Shown here piece by piece: positions 43,497 through 52,604 of a stretch of 64,000 nucleotides of DNA. The notes under the pieces were generated by a model that was not told where the DNA came from, made no database searches, and worked only from the letters and a program-made list of their open reading frames with translations. This DNA is from Paraburkholderia sp. UYCP14C (lineage in GTDB: Bacteria; Pseudomonadota; Gammaproteobacteria; Burkholderiales; Burkholderiaceae), in assembly GCF_004197395.1 (NCBI RefSeq), contig NZ_SELS01000017.1, positions 99,034 through 163,033 on the forward strand, written 5' to 3'. The stretch's first letter is position 1; every line of letters starts with the position of its first letter. Both the position numbers and the translations under genes were made by a program.

Positions 43497-44600
43497 TTAG
43501 ATTGCCGTGAGTTCTTCGGTAACCGCCAAAAAGCGCTCGACGTCCCCGGGCGCATGGCAGTGAAGGGGAGAGATCCGCACCGCGCCCGGCAGACTGAATG
43601 AATCCAGCATCCGCCCCGAGTACAAGCTCGACGCTACGCGCTCGTACACGATCACGCCTCGCCGCTCATATTCGCGCACGGCATCGGTCGGGTGCAGATT
43701 CGCGAAGCCGACGCCGATGATCAGGTCGCGCCTGGTCAGATCGGGATGGTCCCAGAACACGTCGACGCCAACCATCTGCCTGAGACCGCGCTGCGCGCCG
43801 TGACCATCGAGCAGCGCGTGCAGCAGTGCGCGCTCATGCAGTTCGATTCGATGCATCCCTTGCACGAACAGCTCGCGGCGATCAGTGGCGTCGCTGAAAT
43901 GGCCACCGATCCACGTGACGTAATCGACGATCTCACTCACTACCGCGAATTGCGCAGGCGCCGGGCTGCCGAGTTCCCACGCGGCCTGCTGCTTGGCGGC
44001 GAGCCGGTGATGCGGCAGCATCGCCGCGCGCGGCGACAGCCACGCGACGCCCGAGCCGCGGCAGCCAAAAAACTTGTAGGGTGCGAAATTGATGCCGTCG
44101 ACCGGCGTTTTCTGCAGATCGATCACACCATGCGGAGCGTGCTGGACCGCGTCCACGATGATGAAAAGGCCCGGCTTCTTCGCACGCGCCCGCTCGACGA
44201 GCGTTTCTATGTCGAACTTCGCGCCGGAAATGTTCGACGCATACATCACACTGAGCAACGCCGTGTCCGCGTCGATCAGCGCCACGATCTCATCCACGTC
44301 CACGCCCCCCGTCTCGGGGTTGCTCGGGGCAACGCGCAGCGCTTTGTCCGTGCGTTGGGCGTAGTAGGTCATCGCATCGAAGGAAGACGGGTGCTCGAGG
44401 ATCGTCGTCACCGCGTTCGTGCCCGGCACGTTTTCCATGATCGCGCGCACCATGTCGAACATGGCCGCCGATGCCGTCAGTGACATATAGATGCTGCCAT
44501 CGCGCGTGTTCAGCATCGTGCGGATGTCCGACTCGCCGCGCGCCTGAACGTCCTGAAGATAGCGTGCGCGTTCGTGGATGCGCTCCGGGCAGTCCGGCAA
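43497..44600 (-). CDS. Class V aminotransferase / cysteine desulfurase-fold PLP enzyme (N-terminus disrupted)
   Basis: 367 residues from TTG 44600. PLP fold with VMYASNISGAKFD, IIVDAVQHAPHGVID (PLP Asp and His) and the Schiff-base Lys in NFAPYKFFGCRG. Homologous sequence clearly continues upstream of TTG 44600: the same frame reads HHVDRDIDGRERLFFDNAGG back to about 44711, yet that extension has no ATG, GTG or TTG before its in-frame stop at 44739-44741. A run AAAA (44709-44712) marks where a one-base change would join it to another frame starting with TTG 44742. The gene may thus be frameshifted. It is divergent from the LysR gene with overlapping 5' ends. Substrate unknown. Confidence 0.7.
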   Translation of the reverse strand: MPDCPERIHERARYLQDVQARGESDIRTMLNTRDGSIYMSLTASAAMFDMVRAIMENVPGTNAVTTILEHPSSFDAMTYYAQRTDKALRVAPSNPETGGVDVDEIVALIDADTALLSVMYASNISGAKFDIETLVERARAKKPGLFIIVDAVQHAPHGVIDLQKTPVDGINFAPYKFFGCRGSGVAWLSPRAAMLPHHRLAAKQQAAWELGSPAPAQFAVVSEIVDYVTWIGGHFSDATDRRELFVQGMHRIELHERALLHALLDGHGAQRGLRQMVGVDVFWDHPDLTRRDLIIGVGFANLHPTDAVREYERRGVIVYERVASSLYSGRMLDSFSLPGAVRISPLHCHAPGDVERFLAVTEELTAI

Positions 44601-44728
44601 CGCATCGATCCGCGAGTAAGCGTCGACGGCCGCCTTCAGACGGAACGATCCGCCCGCGTTGTCGAAGAACAGGCGCTCGCGCCCGTCGATGTCGCGATCG
44701 ACGTGATGAAAACGTGCGTTGCGCCGCG

Positions 44729-45679
44729 ATGCTGACGTTCAAGCAGATGGAAGCGCTCTACTGGATCGTTAAGTTGGGATCGTTCGAGGCAGCGGCAACC
44801 AAACTCAACACCACGCAGTCAGCGGTATCGAAGCGGATCCAGGAACTCGAACGCGCGTTCGACCTGACCGTGTTCGACCGGGTGCACCGCAGCGCGAGGT
44901 TGACGGGGAAGGGGGAAGAATTCTTCGGCTACGCGAAGGAACTGCTCGAGCGGCGCGACCAGATCGTCGAACAGATCATTTCGAAGGAAGCGCTGGTGCG
45001 GCAGATCCGGATCGGCGTGACCGAACTGACGGCGCTGACGTGGTTGCCGCGCCTGATTACCGCGATCCAGGCGGCGTATCCGAAGGTAATCGTCGAAGCT
45101 GAAGTGGATTTGAACGCGACGCTGCGCGAGCGGCTTGCGGCCGACACGATCGATATCATCATCGTTCCGCAAATTCACGGCACGGAATCCTTCGCGGCGA
45201 CGAGGGTCGGCGAAGTCGACAACGCCTGGATGTGTGCCCCCGCCCTGGTTAGCGGCAAGGCCGACATTGCTCTCGCCGACATTGCCCGGTTCCCGTTGAT
45301 CCTGCAGGGCGGCCTGTCCGGAACGGGCTTCATCTATGCGCGCTTTCTGCAGGAGCATGGGGTCAGCATGCAAAGAATTCTCGCGAGTAACAGCCTGATT
45401 GCGCAGATTGGACTGACCCTGTCGGGCCTGGGTGTGAGCTACCTGCCCAGGTCGTGCTTAAGCCATATGGTCACGTGCGGAGCGCTCAGGATCGTTCAGA
45501 CTCGACCCGCGCTGCCCCCCGTCTCCTACGTCGCGATGCACCGGGCGGACCAGTCGCATTCGCTCAACGCGGACATTGCGCGGCTCGCTGCCGAGTGTTG
45601 CGATTTCAGTTCGAACCTGCTCGATCCGGGGCGAGGTACGCGCAAGCGGAGTGCGGGTGCAGGTCGGAAGGGGTTATGA
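44729..45679 (+). CDS. LysR-family transcriptional regulator
   Basis: 316 residues from ATG 44729. HTH at residues 4-62 (SFEAAATKLNTTQSAVSKRIQELE) and a LysR substrate-binding domain. The last 30 residues are a basic, Gly/Arg-rich tail. It is divergent from the class V aminotransferase and is its probable regulator; the 5' regions overlap, leaving almost no room for separate promoters. Confidence 0.88.
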   Translation: MLTFKQMEALYWIVKLGSFEAAATKLNTTQSAVSKRIQELERAFDLTVFDRVHRSARLTGKGEEFFGYAKELLERRDQIVEQIISKEALVRQIRIGVTELTALTWLPRLITAIQAAYPKVIVEAEVDLNATLRERLAADTIDIIIVPQIHGTESFAATRVGEVDNAWMCAPALVSGKADIALADIARFPLILQGGLSGTGFIYARFLQEHGVSMQRILASNSLIAQIGLTLSGLGVSYLPRSCLSHMVTCGALRIVQTRPALPPVSYVAMHRADQSHSLNADIARLAAECCDFSSNLLDPGRGTRKRSAGAGRKGL

Positions 45680-45772
45680 GCGGCGACTATCGATGGGTCG
45701 CGAATCGACGTTGAGTGTCACTTCATGGCCGGCTGCTGTCCGATGCGATCGGTAGTTGTCGACCCGAAGCGG

Positions 45773-47122
45773 TTACCGGATCAAATCATTCGTAAAAGAC
45801 CGTTCGCGATCAATAGCGGCCTTTTCGCGCATGCCCGGGGACCGCGAATCCCCTCGGACCTGCTCCTCATTGCCCAACGCCATCGCGAGCTTCGTTCGAT
45901 CGAGCTCGCCTTCCCACGCCGATACTACGATCGTCGCCACGCCATTGCCCACGATATTGGTCAACGCCCTGCATTCGGACATGAAGCGATCGATGCCGAG
46001 GATCAGCACCATCGCGCTGACCGGAACGGTCGGCACCACGGACAGGCTCGCAGCGAGCGTGATGAAGCCCGCGCCCGTCACGCCCGTCGATCCCTTCGAG
46101 GTCAGCATCGTGACGAGCAATAGCGTGAGTTGCTGCGCAAACGACAAATGGGTATTGGTCGCCTGTGCGAGAAACAGCACGGCGAGCGTCATGTAGATGT
46201 TAGTGCCATCGAGATTGAACGAGTAACCGGTCGGCACGACGAGCCCCACCACGCCGCGCGGGCAACCCAGGCGTTCGAGCTTGTCCATCAGTTGCGGCAA
46301 CGCCGCCTCGGACGTCGATGTACCTAGCACGATCAGCAATTCGGCGCGGATATAAGCAAGGAAACGCCAGAGACTAAACCCGCACAGACGCGCGACGATG
46401 CCGAGCACGACAACTACGAACAGAAACGCGGTGAGATAGAACGCGCCGATCAGCTTCAGCATCGGCAGCAACGAGACGATCCCGTAACGGCCAATTGTGA
46501 AGGCCATCGCCCCGAAGGCGCCGATCGGCGCGAGACTCGTGACCATCCGGACGATGCGAAAGAACGCTTTGGACAAGGTCTCGATCAGATTCGTGACGGA
46601 CGCGGCGGACTCGCCCATCAGCGCCAGTGCCGTGCCGAACAGCATCGCGATCAGCAGCACGGGCAGGATATCGCCCTGAACCAGGGCGCCAGCAAACGTC
46701 TCGGGTATCACATGAGCGATGAATCCGGCGATGCCGTCGCTATGCGCCGCCTGCGCCGCATAGCCCGAAACGGCGCGCGCGTCGAGCGTCGACGGATCGA
46801 CATTGAAACCTTTGCCTGGTGCGATCACGTGCGCGGCAAGCAAACCGATCGCCAGCGCGAGCGTGGATGCCGCTTCGAAATAGAGCAGCGCCTTGCCGCC
46901 GACGCGACCGACCTTCTTCATGTCCTGCATTCCCGCGATGCCGGTCACGACCGTGCAGAAAATCACCGGCCCGATGATCATCCGCACGAGCTTGATGAAC
47001 AGATCGCCGAGCGGCTTTAACGCAACCGCGGCTTGCGGTGCGAAGTGGCCGAGCAGCACGCCGGCGATGATGGCCGCCAGGACCTGGACATACAGAATCG
47101 TATAGAACGGTTTGCGTTGCAT
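45773..47122 (-). CDS. dctA: C4-dicarboxylate/cation symporter DctA-like
   Basis: 449 residues. SDF-family (DctA/GltP) carrier with about eight membrane helices and two re-entrant loops: [17 protein letters not shown] (serine-rich hairpin), [21 protein letters not shown], and [16 protein letters not shown]. It imports succinate, fumarate, malate or related dicarboxylates with protons or sodium. A strong GGAGGAG site precedes ATG 47122. It follows leuD by 111 bp on the same strand and probably supplies a substrate or removes a product of the upstream enzymes. Confidence 0.93.
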   Translation of the reverse strand: MQRKPFYTILYVQVLAAIIAGVLLGHFAPQAAVALKPLGDLFIKLVRMIIGPVIFCTVVTGIAGMQDMKKVGRVGGKALLYFEAASTLALAIGLLAAHVIAPGKGFNVDPSTLDARAVSGYAAQAAHSDGIAGFIAHVIPETFAGALVQGDILPVLLIAMLFGTALALMGESAASVTNLIETLSKAFFRIVRMVTSLAPIGAFGAMAFTIGRYGIVSLLPMLKLIGAFYLTAFLFVVVVLGIVARLCGFSLWRFLAYIRAELLIVLGTSTSEAALPQLMDKLERLGCPRGVVGLVVPTGYSFNLDGTNIYMTLAVLFLAQATNTHLSFAQQLTLLLVTMLTSKGSTGVTGAGFITLAASLSVVPTVPVSAMVLILGIDRFMSECRALTNIVGNGVATIVVSAWEGELDRTKLAMALGNEEQVRGDSRSPGMREKAAIDRERSFTNDLIR

Positions 47123-47233
47123 GTGTCTCCTCCTTTTTTCGAGGCAAAGGGATGCCCGTCCCTTCTTCGAGCGGAAGGGAATCAGGGCCTGACTAGAACA
47201 GGGAAACCGCCGCCGCGCGCGGCGGATGTGCGC

Positions 47234-47848
47234 TTACATCACTTGCGCCCAGGGATTGCGCGCAAAGTGCGAGCGTTCGAATGCTTCGATCGCGGCGAGA
47301 GAGTCGAGCGTCAGATCGACGGTATCCATGCCTTCGATCACCATGCGCTTGTGGCGCGCGCCCATCGGATAGGCGTACCGTTTACCCGACACGGACCTCA
47401 CCGTCTGTTGTTCGAGATCGATCGAGATCGATGTGCCGGGCGTTGCAATGGCCTCCTGCGTCAGCGCATCGATCGCGTCGCGCTCCAGTTGCACGAGCAG
47501 CAGGCGGTTATTCATCGCGTTGGAGTAGAAGATCTCCGCGAAGCTCGGCGCGATCACCGCCTGAAAACCGTATTGCTGCAAGCCCCACACCGCATGCTCA
47601 CGGCTCGATCCGCAGCCGAAGTTCGCGCCGCCGATCAGGATGCGCGCGTTCGCGTAAGCGCTCTGGTTGAGCGCGCAGTCCGCGCGAGGCGCACCTCGCC
47701 CGTCGAAGCGCAGGTCGTACAGCAGACCGTCGGCGAGACCCGCTTTGTCGATGATGCGCAGAAACTGCTTCGGCATGATCTGGTCGGTGTCGAGGTTGTC
47801 GATCGGCAGCGGCACGGCGTAGCCTTGAATGGTCGTGAGTCGGGTCAT
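47234..47848 (-). CDS. leuD: LeuD-family hydro-lyase small subunit
   Basis: 204 residues. Aconitase swivel domain: IDNLDTDQIMPKQFL near the N-terminus, GANFGCGSSREHAVWGL and PSFAEIFYSNAMNNRLL. It pairs with the large subunit, whose gene overlaps by 4 bp. Typical product: small subunit of isopropylmalate isomerase. The neighbours (hydrolase, DctA, DmlR-like LysR; no leuB) suggest a catabolic hydro-lyase for a C4-C6 hydroxy dicarboxylate such as citramalate or dimethylmalate rather than leucine synthesis. Confidence 0.88.
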   Translation of the reverse strand: MTRLTTIQGYAVPLPIDNLDTDQIMPKQFLRIIDKAGLADGLLYDLRFDGRGAPRADCALNQSAYANARILIGGANFGCGSSREHAVWGLQQYGFQAVIAPSFAEIFYSNAMNNRLLLVQLERDAIDALTQEAIATPGTSISIDLEQQTVRSVSGKRYAYPMGARHKRMVIEGMDTVDLTLDSLAAIEAFERSHFARNPWAQVM

Positions 47849-49263
47849 GATGTATGTGCCTCCAGCGTGCGGACATCGGTGATGCAGCCGGTAACCGCGG
47901 CGGCCGCCGCCATCGCCGGACTCATCAGGTGTGTGCGGCCGCCGCGTCCCTGACGGCCTTCGAAGTTGCGATTGGTGGTGGACGCGCATCGTTCGCCGAC
48001 TCCCAGCACGTCGTCGTTCATCGCGAGACACATCGAGCAGCCCGGCTCGCGCCATTCGAAGCCCGCATCGATCAGCGTCTGCGCGATGCCTTCCTGTTCG
48101 GCCGCCCGGCGCACGCTCCCCGAACCCGGCACGACCATCGCGCGCACGTCGGGCGCAACGCGCTTGCCGCGCACGATGCCGGCGACGGTGCGCAAGTCTT
48201 CGATGCGTCCGTTGGTGCACGAGCCGATGAACACGCGGTCGATGCGCGTGCCGGCGATCGGCCGATCGGCGGTGAGTCCCATGTAGTCCAGCGCGCGGCG
48301 CAGCGATGCGGCGGCCTCGGGCGTCGATTGCGCGGCCTCGGCGGGAATCGGCTGATTGATGGCCACGGCCTGATCGGGGCTCGTGCCCCAGGTGACGAAC
48401 GGCGCAATGTCGCCCGCGTCGAAGCGATGCTCTGCATCGAAACACGCATCGGCGTCGGAATGCAGGTCGCGCCAGTCTTCGAGCGCGGCTTGCCATGCCG
48501 TATCGTCGAGCGAAGGCGTGTGGGCGCGCACGTATTCGAAGGAGGTCTCGTCCGGAGCGATCAGCGCGGCGCGCGCGCCGGCTTCGACGGTCATGTTGCA
48601 CAAGGTCATGCGCGCCTCGGCAGAAAGCGATCCGATTGTCGAACCGGCGAATTCCACGGCATAACCGCGCGCGCCTTGCGCACCGATCTGGCTGATGATC
48701 CAGATGACGACGTCCTTCGACGACGTGCCGTACGGAAGCGAACCATCGATCGTGATGCGCATGGTCCGCGCGAGCCGGTAGACGAGCGTTTGGGTCGCGA
48801 GCACGTGCTCGACTTCCGACGTGCCGATGCCGAAGCCCAATGCGCCGAGCGCGCCGTACGTGGTGGTATGGCTGTCTCCGCACAGCACGACCATGCCGGG
48901 ACGAATCAGCCCGAGTTCCGGCGCGACGATATGCTCGATGCCCTGCAGCGGATCGTTCGCGGCAAAGAGCCGGATGCCGGCGCGTTCGCAGTTACGCGCC
49001 AGGTTTTGCGCCTGCAACAGCGACGCTGCGTCGCGAATCACGCGCGGCGACTCCGCATGCGTGGGAATGATGTGGCTCACGACGGCGAGTTGCTGGCGTG
49101 CACGGCGCACCGCGCGGCCGCGCGCAGCGAGCGCGCTGAACGCTTGTGGGCTGGTGTACTCGTTCATCAGATGCAGATCGACGTACAGCAGCACGTTCTG
49201 TTCATCGATACGCGACACCGTGTGCGAATCGACGAGTTTCTGGTAAAGGGTTCGTTCGGACAT
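47845..49263 (-). CDS. leuC: LeuC-family hydro-lyase large subunit (4Fe-4S)
   Basis: 472 residues. Aconitase-type large subunit with HIIPTHAESPRV, VLCGDSHTTTYGALGALGFGIG, and the cluster ligands in FIGSCTNGRIEDL and EPGCSMCLAMN. The 4Fe-4S cluster activates the hydroxyl leaving group in the cytosol. It overlaps leuD by 4 bp and starts 4 bp after the hydrolase stop. Length and motifs equal LeuC, but the context indicates a paralogue for another hydroxy acid. Confidence 0.88.
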   Translation of the reverse strand: MSERTLYQKLVDSHTVSRIDEQNVLLYVDLHLMNEYTSPQAFSALAARGRAVRRARQQLAVVSHIIPTHAESPRVIRDAASLLQAQNLARNCERAGIRLFAANDPLQGIEHIVAPELGLIRPGMVVLCGDSHTTTYGALGALGFGIGTSEVEHVLATQTLVYRLARTMRITIDGSLPYGTSSKDVVIWIISQIGAQGARGYAVEFAGSTIGSLSAEARMTLCNMTVEAGARAALIAPDETSFEYVRAHTPSLDDTAWQAALEDWRDLHSDADACFDAEHRFDAGDIAPFVTWGTSPDQAVAINQPIPAEAAQSTPEAAASLRRALDYMGLTADRPIAGTRIDRVFIGSCTNGRIEDLRTVAGIVRGKRVAPDVRAMVVPGSGSVRRAAEQEGIAQTLIDAGFEWREPGCSMCLAMNDDVLGVGERCASTTNRNFEGRQGRGGRTHLMSPAMAAAAAVTGCITDVRTLEAHTS

Positions 49264-49267
49264 GGGA

Positions 49268-50146
49268 TTACTCGCTTAAGAAAGGCAGCACGCGTTCGAG
49301 CAGTTGCTCCGGCGCTTCTTCGGGAATGTAGTGACCGCAAGGCAGCGCCTCGCCCTGCACGTCCGGCGCGTACGCACGCCACTCGGCAAGCGGATCGAAG
49401 CATTGTTCGATCACGCCCTGCGCGCCCCACAACGCCATGAACGGACAATCGATCTGCTGCCGCGAAGCGAGCGTCGCGCGGTCGTGTTCGAGGTCGATCG
49501 TCACGCTCGCGCGATAGTCCTCGCAGATGCCATGCGCCGTGTCGGGATCGCAGAGGCAGCGCAGATATTCCGCGTAAGCCGCCGGCGTGAACGGCGCGAG
49601 GCCGGCGCTGCGCGCGCCGATGGTCTGCTTCAGATAGAGATCGGGGTCGGCGCGGATCAGCGTCTCCGGGAACGGCGCGGGGCGCACCAGCATGAACCAG
49701 TGCCAATAGGCGCGCGCGAAATCGAACGAGGTCTGTTCGTACATCGCGAGCGTGGGCGCGACATCGAGCGTGACGAGGCGCGTCACCGCTTCCGGATGAT
49801 CGAGCGCCATGCGCGCCGCGACCCGCCCACCGCGATCGTGACCGATCACCGCGAAGGTCTCGTGGCCGAGACCACGCATCAGTTCGACCTGATCGAGCGC
49901 CATGCGGCGCTTCGCATAGTTCGCATGATCGGCGGCGCCCGGCGGCTTGCCGCTGTCGCCATAGCCGCGCAAGTCGGCCGCGATCACCGTGAAATGCCCG
50001 GCTAGCGCCGGCGCAACCTTGTGCCAGATGACGTGCGTTTGCGGATGCCCGTGCAAGAGTAAAAGCGCGGGGCCGCGCCCGCCCTGAATGGCGTGAATGC
50101 GTACATCGTCGAGGGTCGCCGATACGTTCCTGAAGCCTTCAAACAT
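49268..50146 (-). CDS. Alpha/beta hydrolase of the fluoroacetate dehalogenase family
   Basis: 292 residues from ATG 50146 with CAGGAGA upstream; the longer frame is non-homologous. The catalytic residues of haloacetate dehalogenases are all visible: nucleophile D104 with R105 and R108 (GHDRGGR), D128, H149-W150 of the halide pocket, and the late CGHYIPEE His. The family turns fluoro- or chloroacetate into glycolate, though many members show no defluorination. First gene of the hydrolase-leuC-leuD-dctA operon. Confidence 0.85.
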   Translation of the reverse strand: MFEGFRNVSATLDDVRIHAIQGGRGPALLLLHGHPQTHVIWHKVAPALAGHFTVIAADLRGYGDSGKPPGAADHANYAKRRMALDQVELMRGLGHETFAVIGHDRGGRVAARMALDHPEAVTRLVTLDVAPTLAMYEQTSFDFARAYWHWFMLVRPAPFPETLIRADPDLYLKQTIGARSAGLAPFTPAAYAEYLRCLCDPDTAHGICEDYRASVTIDLEHDRATLASRQQIDCPFMALWGAQGVIEQCFDPLAEWRAYAPDVQGEALPCGHYIPEEAPEQLLERVLPFLSE

Positions 50147-50262
50147 GGTTGTCTCCTGATCGTGATTCGAGTCTAATTGATGAATCGCACGATTTGGTTT
50201 CCTAAAAAGCATTCCGGTCGTAACCCATAGGAATGAATCGGCGAACCCTGTGGAGCATTGAA

Positions 50263-51165
50263 ATGGATGGTTTCTCGGACCTGAATCTGTTCGCGCTTGT
50301 GGCGCGGCACCGGAATCTCGCGGCTGCCGCGCGCGAACTGGGCGTGACGCCGCCCGCGGTCAGTAAGCGGCTTGCGCAACTGGAACGGCGCCTCGGCGTG
50401 CGATTGATGAACCGCACGACGCGGCGTCTGAACCTCACGCCGGAGGGCGAGCTCTATTTGTCGAACGGCTCGCGCATTCTGGACGAGTTGTCGGAACTGG
50501 AGCATCTCGTCACGCAAAGCCGCGGCGAGCCGACCGGCTTGCTGCGCGTGAATGCGTCGTTCGGGTTCGGTCGGGCGCGCATTGCGCCGGCGGTGTCGGA
50601 GTTCGTCGCGCGCTATCCCGCGATAAAAATCCTGCTGCATCTGACGGAGCGGCCGATGAATCTGCAGGACGAGGGCTTCGATCTCGGCATTCGCTTCGGC
50701 GAGGTGCCGGATGCGCGCATCAACGCGCGGCTGCTGCTCGAGAACAGGCGATGGGTCTGCGCGTCGCCCGACTACGTGGCGCGGCACGGTCAGCCTTCGG
50801 TGCCGCACGACCTGACACGGCATGCATGCATTGTGTTGCGCGAGAACGAGTCGGCCTATGGCACATGGCATTTTTCTCGCGGCAAGCGCACGGAGACGGT
50901 CAAGGTCGATGGCGCGTTGGCCAGCAACGACGGCAGCGTCGTGCTTCAGTGGGCGCTCGAAGGTCGCGGGATCGTGGTGCGCTCGCAGTGGGAGATCGAA
51001 GGCCATCTCGCGCGCGGCGAACTCGTGCCATTGCTGCCGGACTGGGCCTTGCCGGATGCCAATATCCACGCGATCTATCTGGAGCGCAACCAGCTTTCGG
51101 TCAAGCTCAGAACATTCGTCGACTTTCTCGGCGAGCGTCTACGCAGGCCGGGAGGAGTGGCGTGA
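50263..51165 (+). CDS. LysR-family regulator, DmlR-like
   Basis: 300 residues from ATG 50263, which has GGAG eight bases upstream; the in-frame ATG at 50233 is less likely. HTH (LAAAARELGVTPPAVSKRLAQLERRLG) and substrate-binding domain with LLRVNASFGFGRARIAP, the pattern of the large DmlR subgroup (DmlR controls D-malate use in E. coli). It is divergent from the hydrolase operon with 116 bp between the starts, so it is the likely regulator of that operon. Confidence 0.9.
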   Translation: MDGFSDLNLFALVARHRNLAAAARELGVTPPAVSKRLAQLERRLGVRLMNRTTRRLNLTPEGELYLSNGSRILDELSELEHLVTQSRGEPTGLLRVNASFGFGRARIAPAVSEFVARYPAIKILLHLTERPMNLQDEGFDLGIRFGEVPDARINARLLLENRRWVCASPDYVARHGQPSVPHDLTRHACIVLRENESAYGTWHFSRGKRTETVKVDGALASNDGSVVLQWALEGRGIVVRSQWEIEGHLARGELVPLLPDWALPDANIHAIYLERNQLSVKLRTFVDFLGERLRRPGGVA

Positions 51166-51409
51166 CACGCCATCTTTGTGGGCACCTAAGGGGGCTCACA
51201 CGTGGCGAATTGAACCTTGGGCGGCCGCTTTCGAAGGTCGATGGGACATTCGAACGGCGCCTTAGGGCTGGCATCGAATGACGCGTGATGGCGATCCCAG
51301 CAAAAAATCTATCGTCGTGTTCGAAATGCCTTGACCACTACAACTCAAGAACCTATCGTTTTTTCACATTTATCTGACCACCACATTATTCAGGCAGTGG
51401 AGGGGCAGC

Positions 51410-52432
51410 ATGAGCAAGCTGACGGACAGCATCAACACTTTCGTGACGGGCGACCTGGTGTTTACGCGCTACCCGCCCACCACCCGGCAGCCGATCCACG
51501 TCACGGTGTTCCTCGAGCCGCGCGGCGGCCTCGGCCGGAGCTACGTTCACGCGGGCGCGCAGCAGCTGGAGATCGCGGACGTCGCGACCTACGCGGATGA
51601 CAAGGGCGCCGGCGGATACCTGCACGCCCATCCGACGGACAACGTGCTGCGCTCCCGCACGGCCGAAATCGCGCAGATGTTCGCGCAAACCGTCAAGCGC
51701 ACACCCTACGGCAGCTACCCTTCGTCGGCGGACTTCCAGCGCTTGCAGCTCCTCGTCGAGAGCCCCCACGCGAGCCGTTTCACGGGCATGGTGCGCACGA
51801 CAGACTTCGGCCAAATTCCGTTCGAGTTCCCGGCGCTCGTGCGGCTGCTCAAATGGACGCTGCGCGCGATCGACAACGCGCCGCTCAGCGAAAACCGCGG
51901 CATCACCTGTGCAGCCTTTGTCTCGATCTGCCACCAGGTGGCGCGAATGCTCATCTTCTTCGACGACGTCGGCCTCACGTGGCAGCCCGAGAAGATCCGT
52001 ACCTGCTTGCAGAAACTCAACGGGCTCGTCGAGTCCAAGGCCTCGCTGCGCGCTGAACTCGAGAAGATCGGCGAGGACCCTACGCGGAATAACAAGCCCA
52101 TCTACCGCGATCAGGCTTATCGCGAGCACTCCAACCGCAAGCTCACGACAGCCGGCAAGAGCGAGCTCGCTAGCAAAAGGGCGAACGTCGCCTACGACAG
52201 CTTGCCCGACGAGGCGCGCAAGCGATTGAAGAAGAACGCCCCGTCGTCCGAACTCGAGGGATATTGGCTCGTCATCCAGACCGAGTGGCTCGGCATCCAT
52301 GCGGCCAGCACGAAATCGCTGCAAGACATCCTTGGCCACTTCTTCTTCGACGCCAAGTACGTGAGCTCGCCCATCCTGTCGCAACGCGTGCAGACCATCG
52401 GCTGGCGCACGGTGGCTTTCAACGCCTACTGA
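51410..52432 (+). CDS. Permuted papain/NlpC-P60-like (YiiX-type) protein, putative hydrolase
   Basis: 340 residues, no signal peptide. The N-terminal TGDLVFTR then PIHVTVFLEPR fits the His-bearing half of circularly permuted NlpC/P60 (YiiX/YaeF) enzymes, and ITCAAFVSICHQVARM carries the Cys half. The order His then Cys is the permuted one. Residues 210-290 are a helical, Lys-rich insert. Such folds cleave amide or acyl bonds in peptides and lipids. It is an orphan between a LysR gene and an MBL hydrolase. A secreted effector role is possible but there is no direct sign. The 244 bp before it contain no gene. Confidence 0.5.
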   Translation: MSKLTDSINTFVTGDLVFTRYPPTTRQPIHVTVFLEPRGGLGRSYVHAGAQQLEIADVATYADDKGAGGYLHAHPTDNVLRSRTAEIAQMFAQTVKRTPYGSYPSSADFQRLQLLVESPHASRFTGMVRTTDFGQIPFEFPALVRLLKWTLRAIDNAPLSENRGITCAAFVSICHQVARMLIFFDDVGLTWQPEKIRTCLQKLNGLVESKASLRAELEKIGEDPTRNNKPIYRDQAYREHSNRKLTTAGKSELASKRANVAYDSLPDEARKRLKKNAPSSELEGYWLVIQTEWLGIHAASTKSLQDILGHFFFDAKYVSSPILSQRVQTIGWRTVAFNAY

Positions 52433-52604
52433 TATTCATTATTGAGCGCGAGCGCATTCACGGACTCAAACATATTGCGGTTGTCGTCCAGCCGATTGGC
52501 TGACTTGTTCGTAGCCTACGGGCGCAGGTCCCGCCCAATGGCCGTAGATGGCCCGGTCACTGACCGATGGTTGATCGCCACACGACGCGATTTTCCGATA
52601 GCAA

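Noticed and set aside
47854-49440. A 528-codon plus-strand frame opposite leuC
   Set aside because: Antisense shadow; the leuC motifs (SCTNGR, CSMC) on the minus strand define the real gene.
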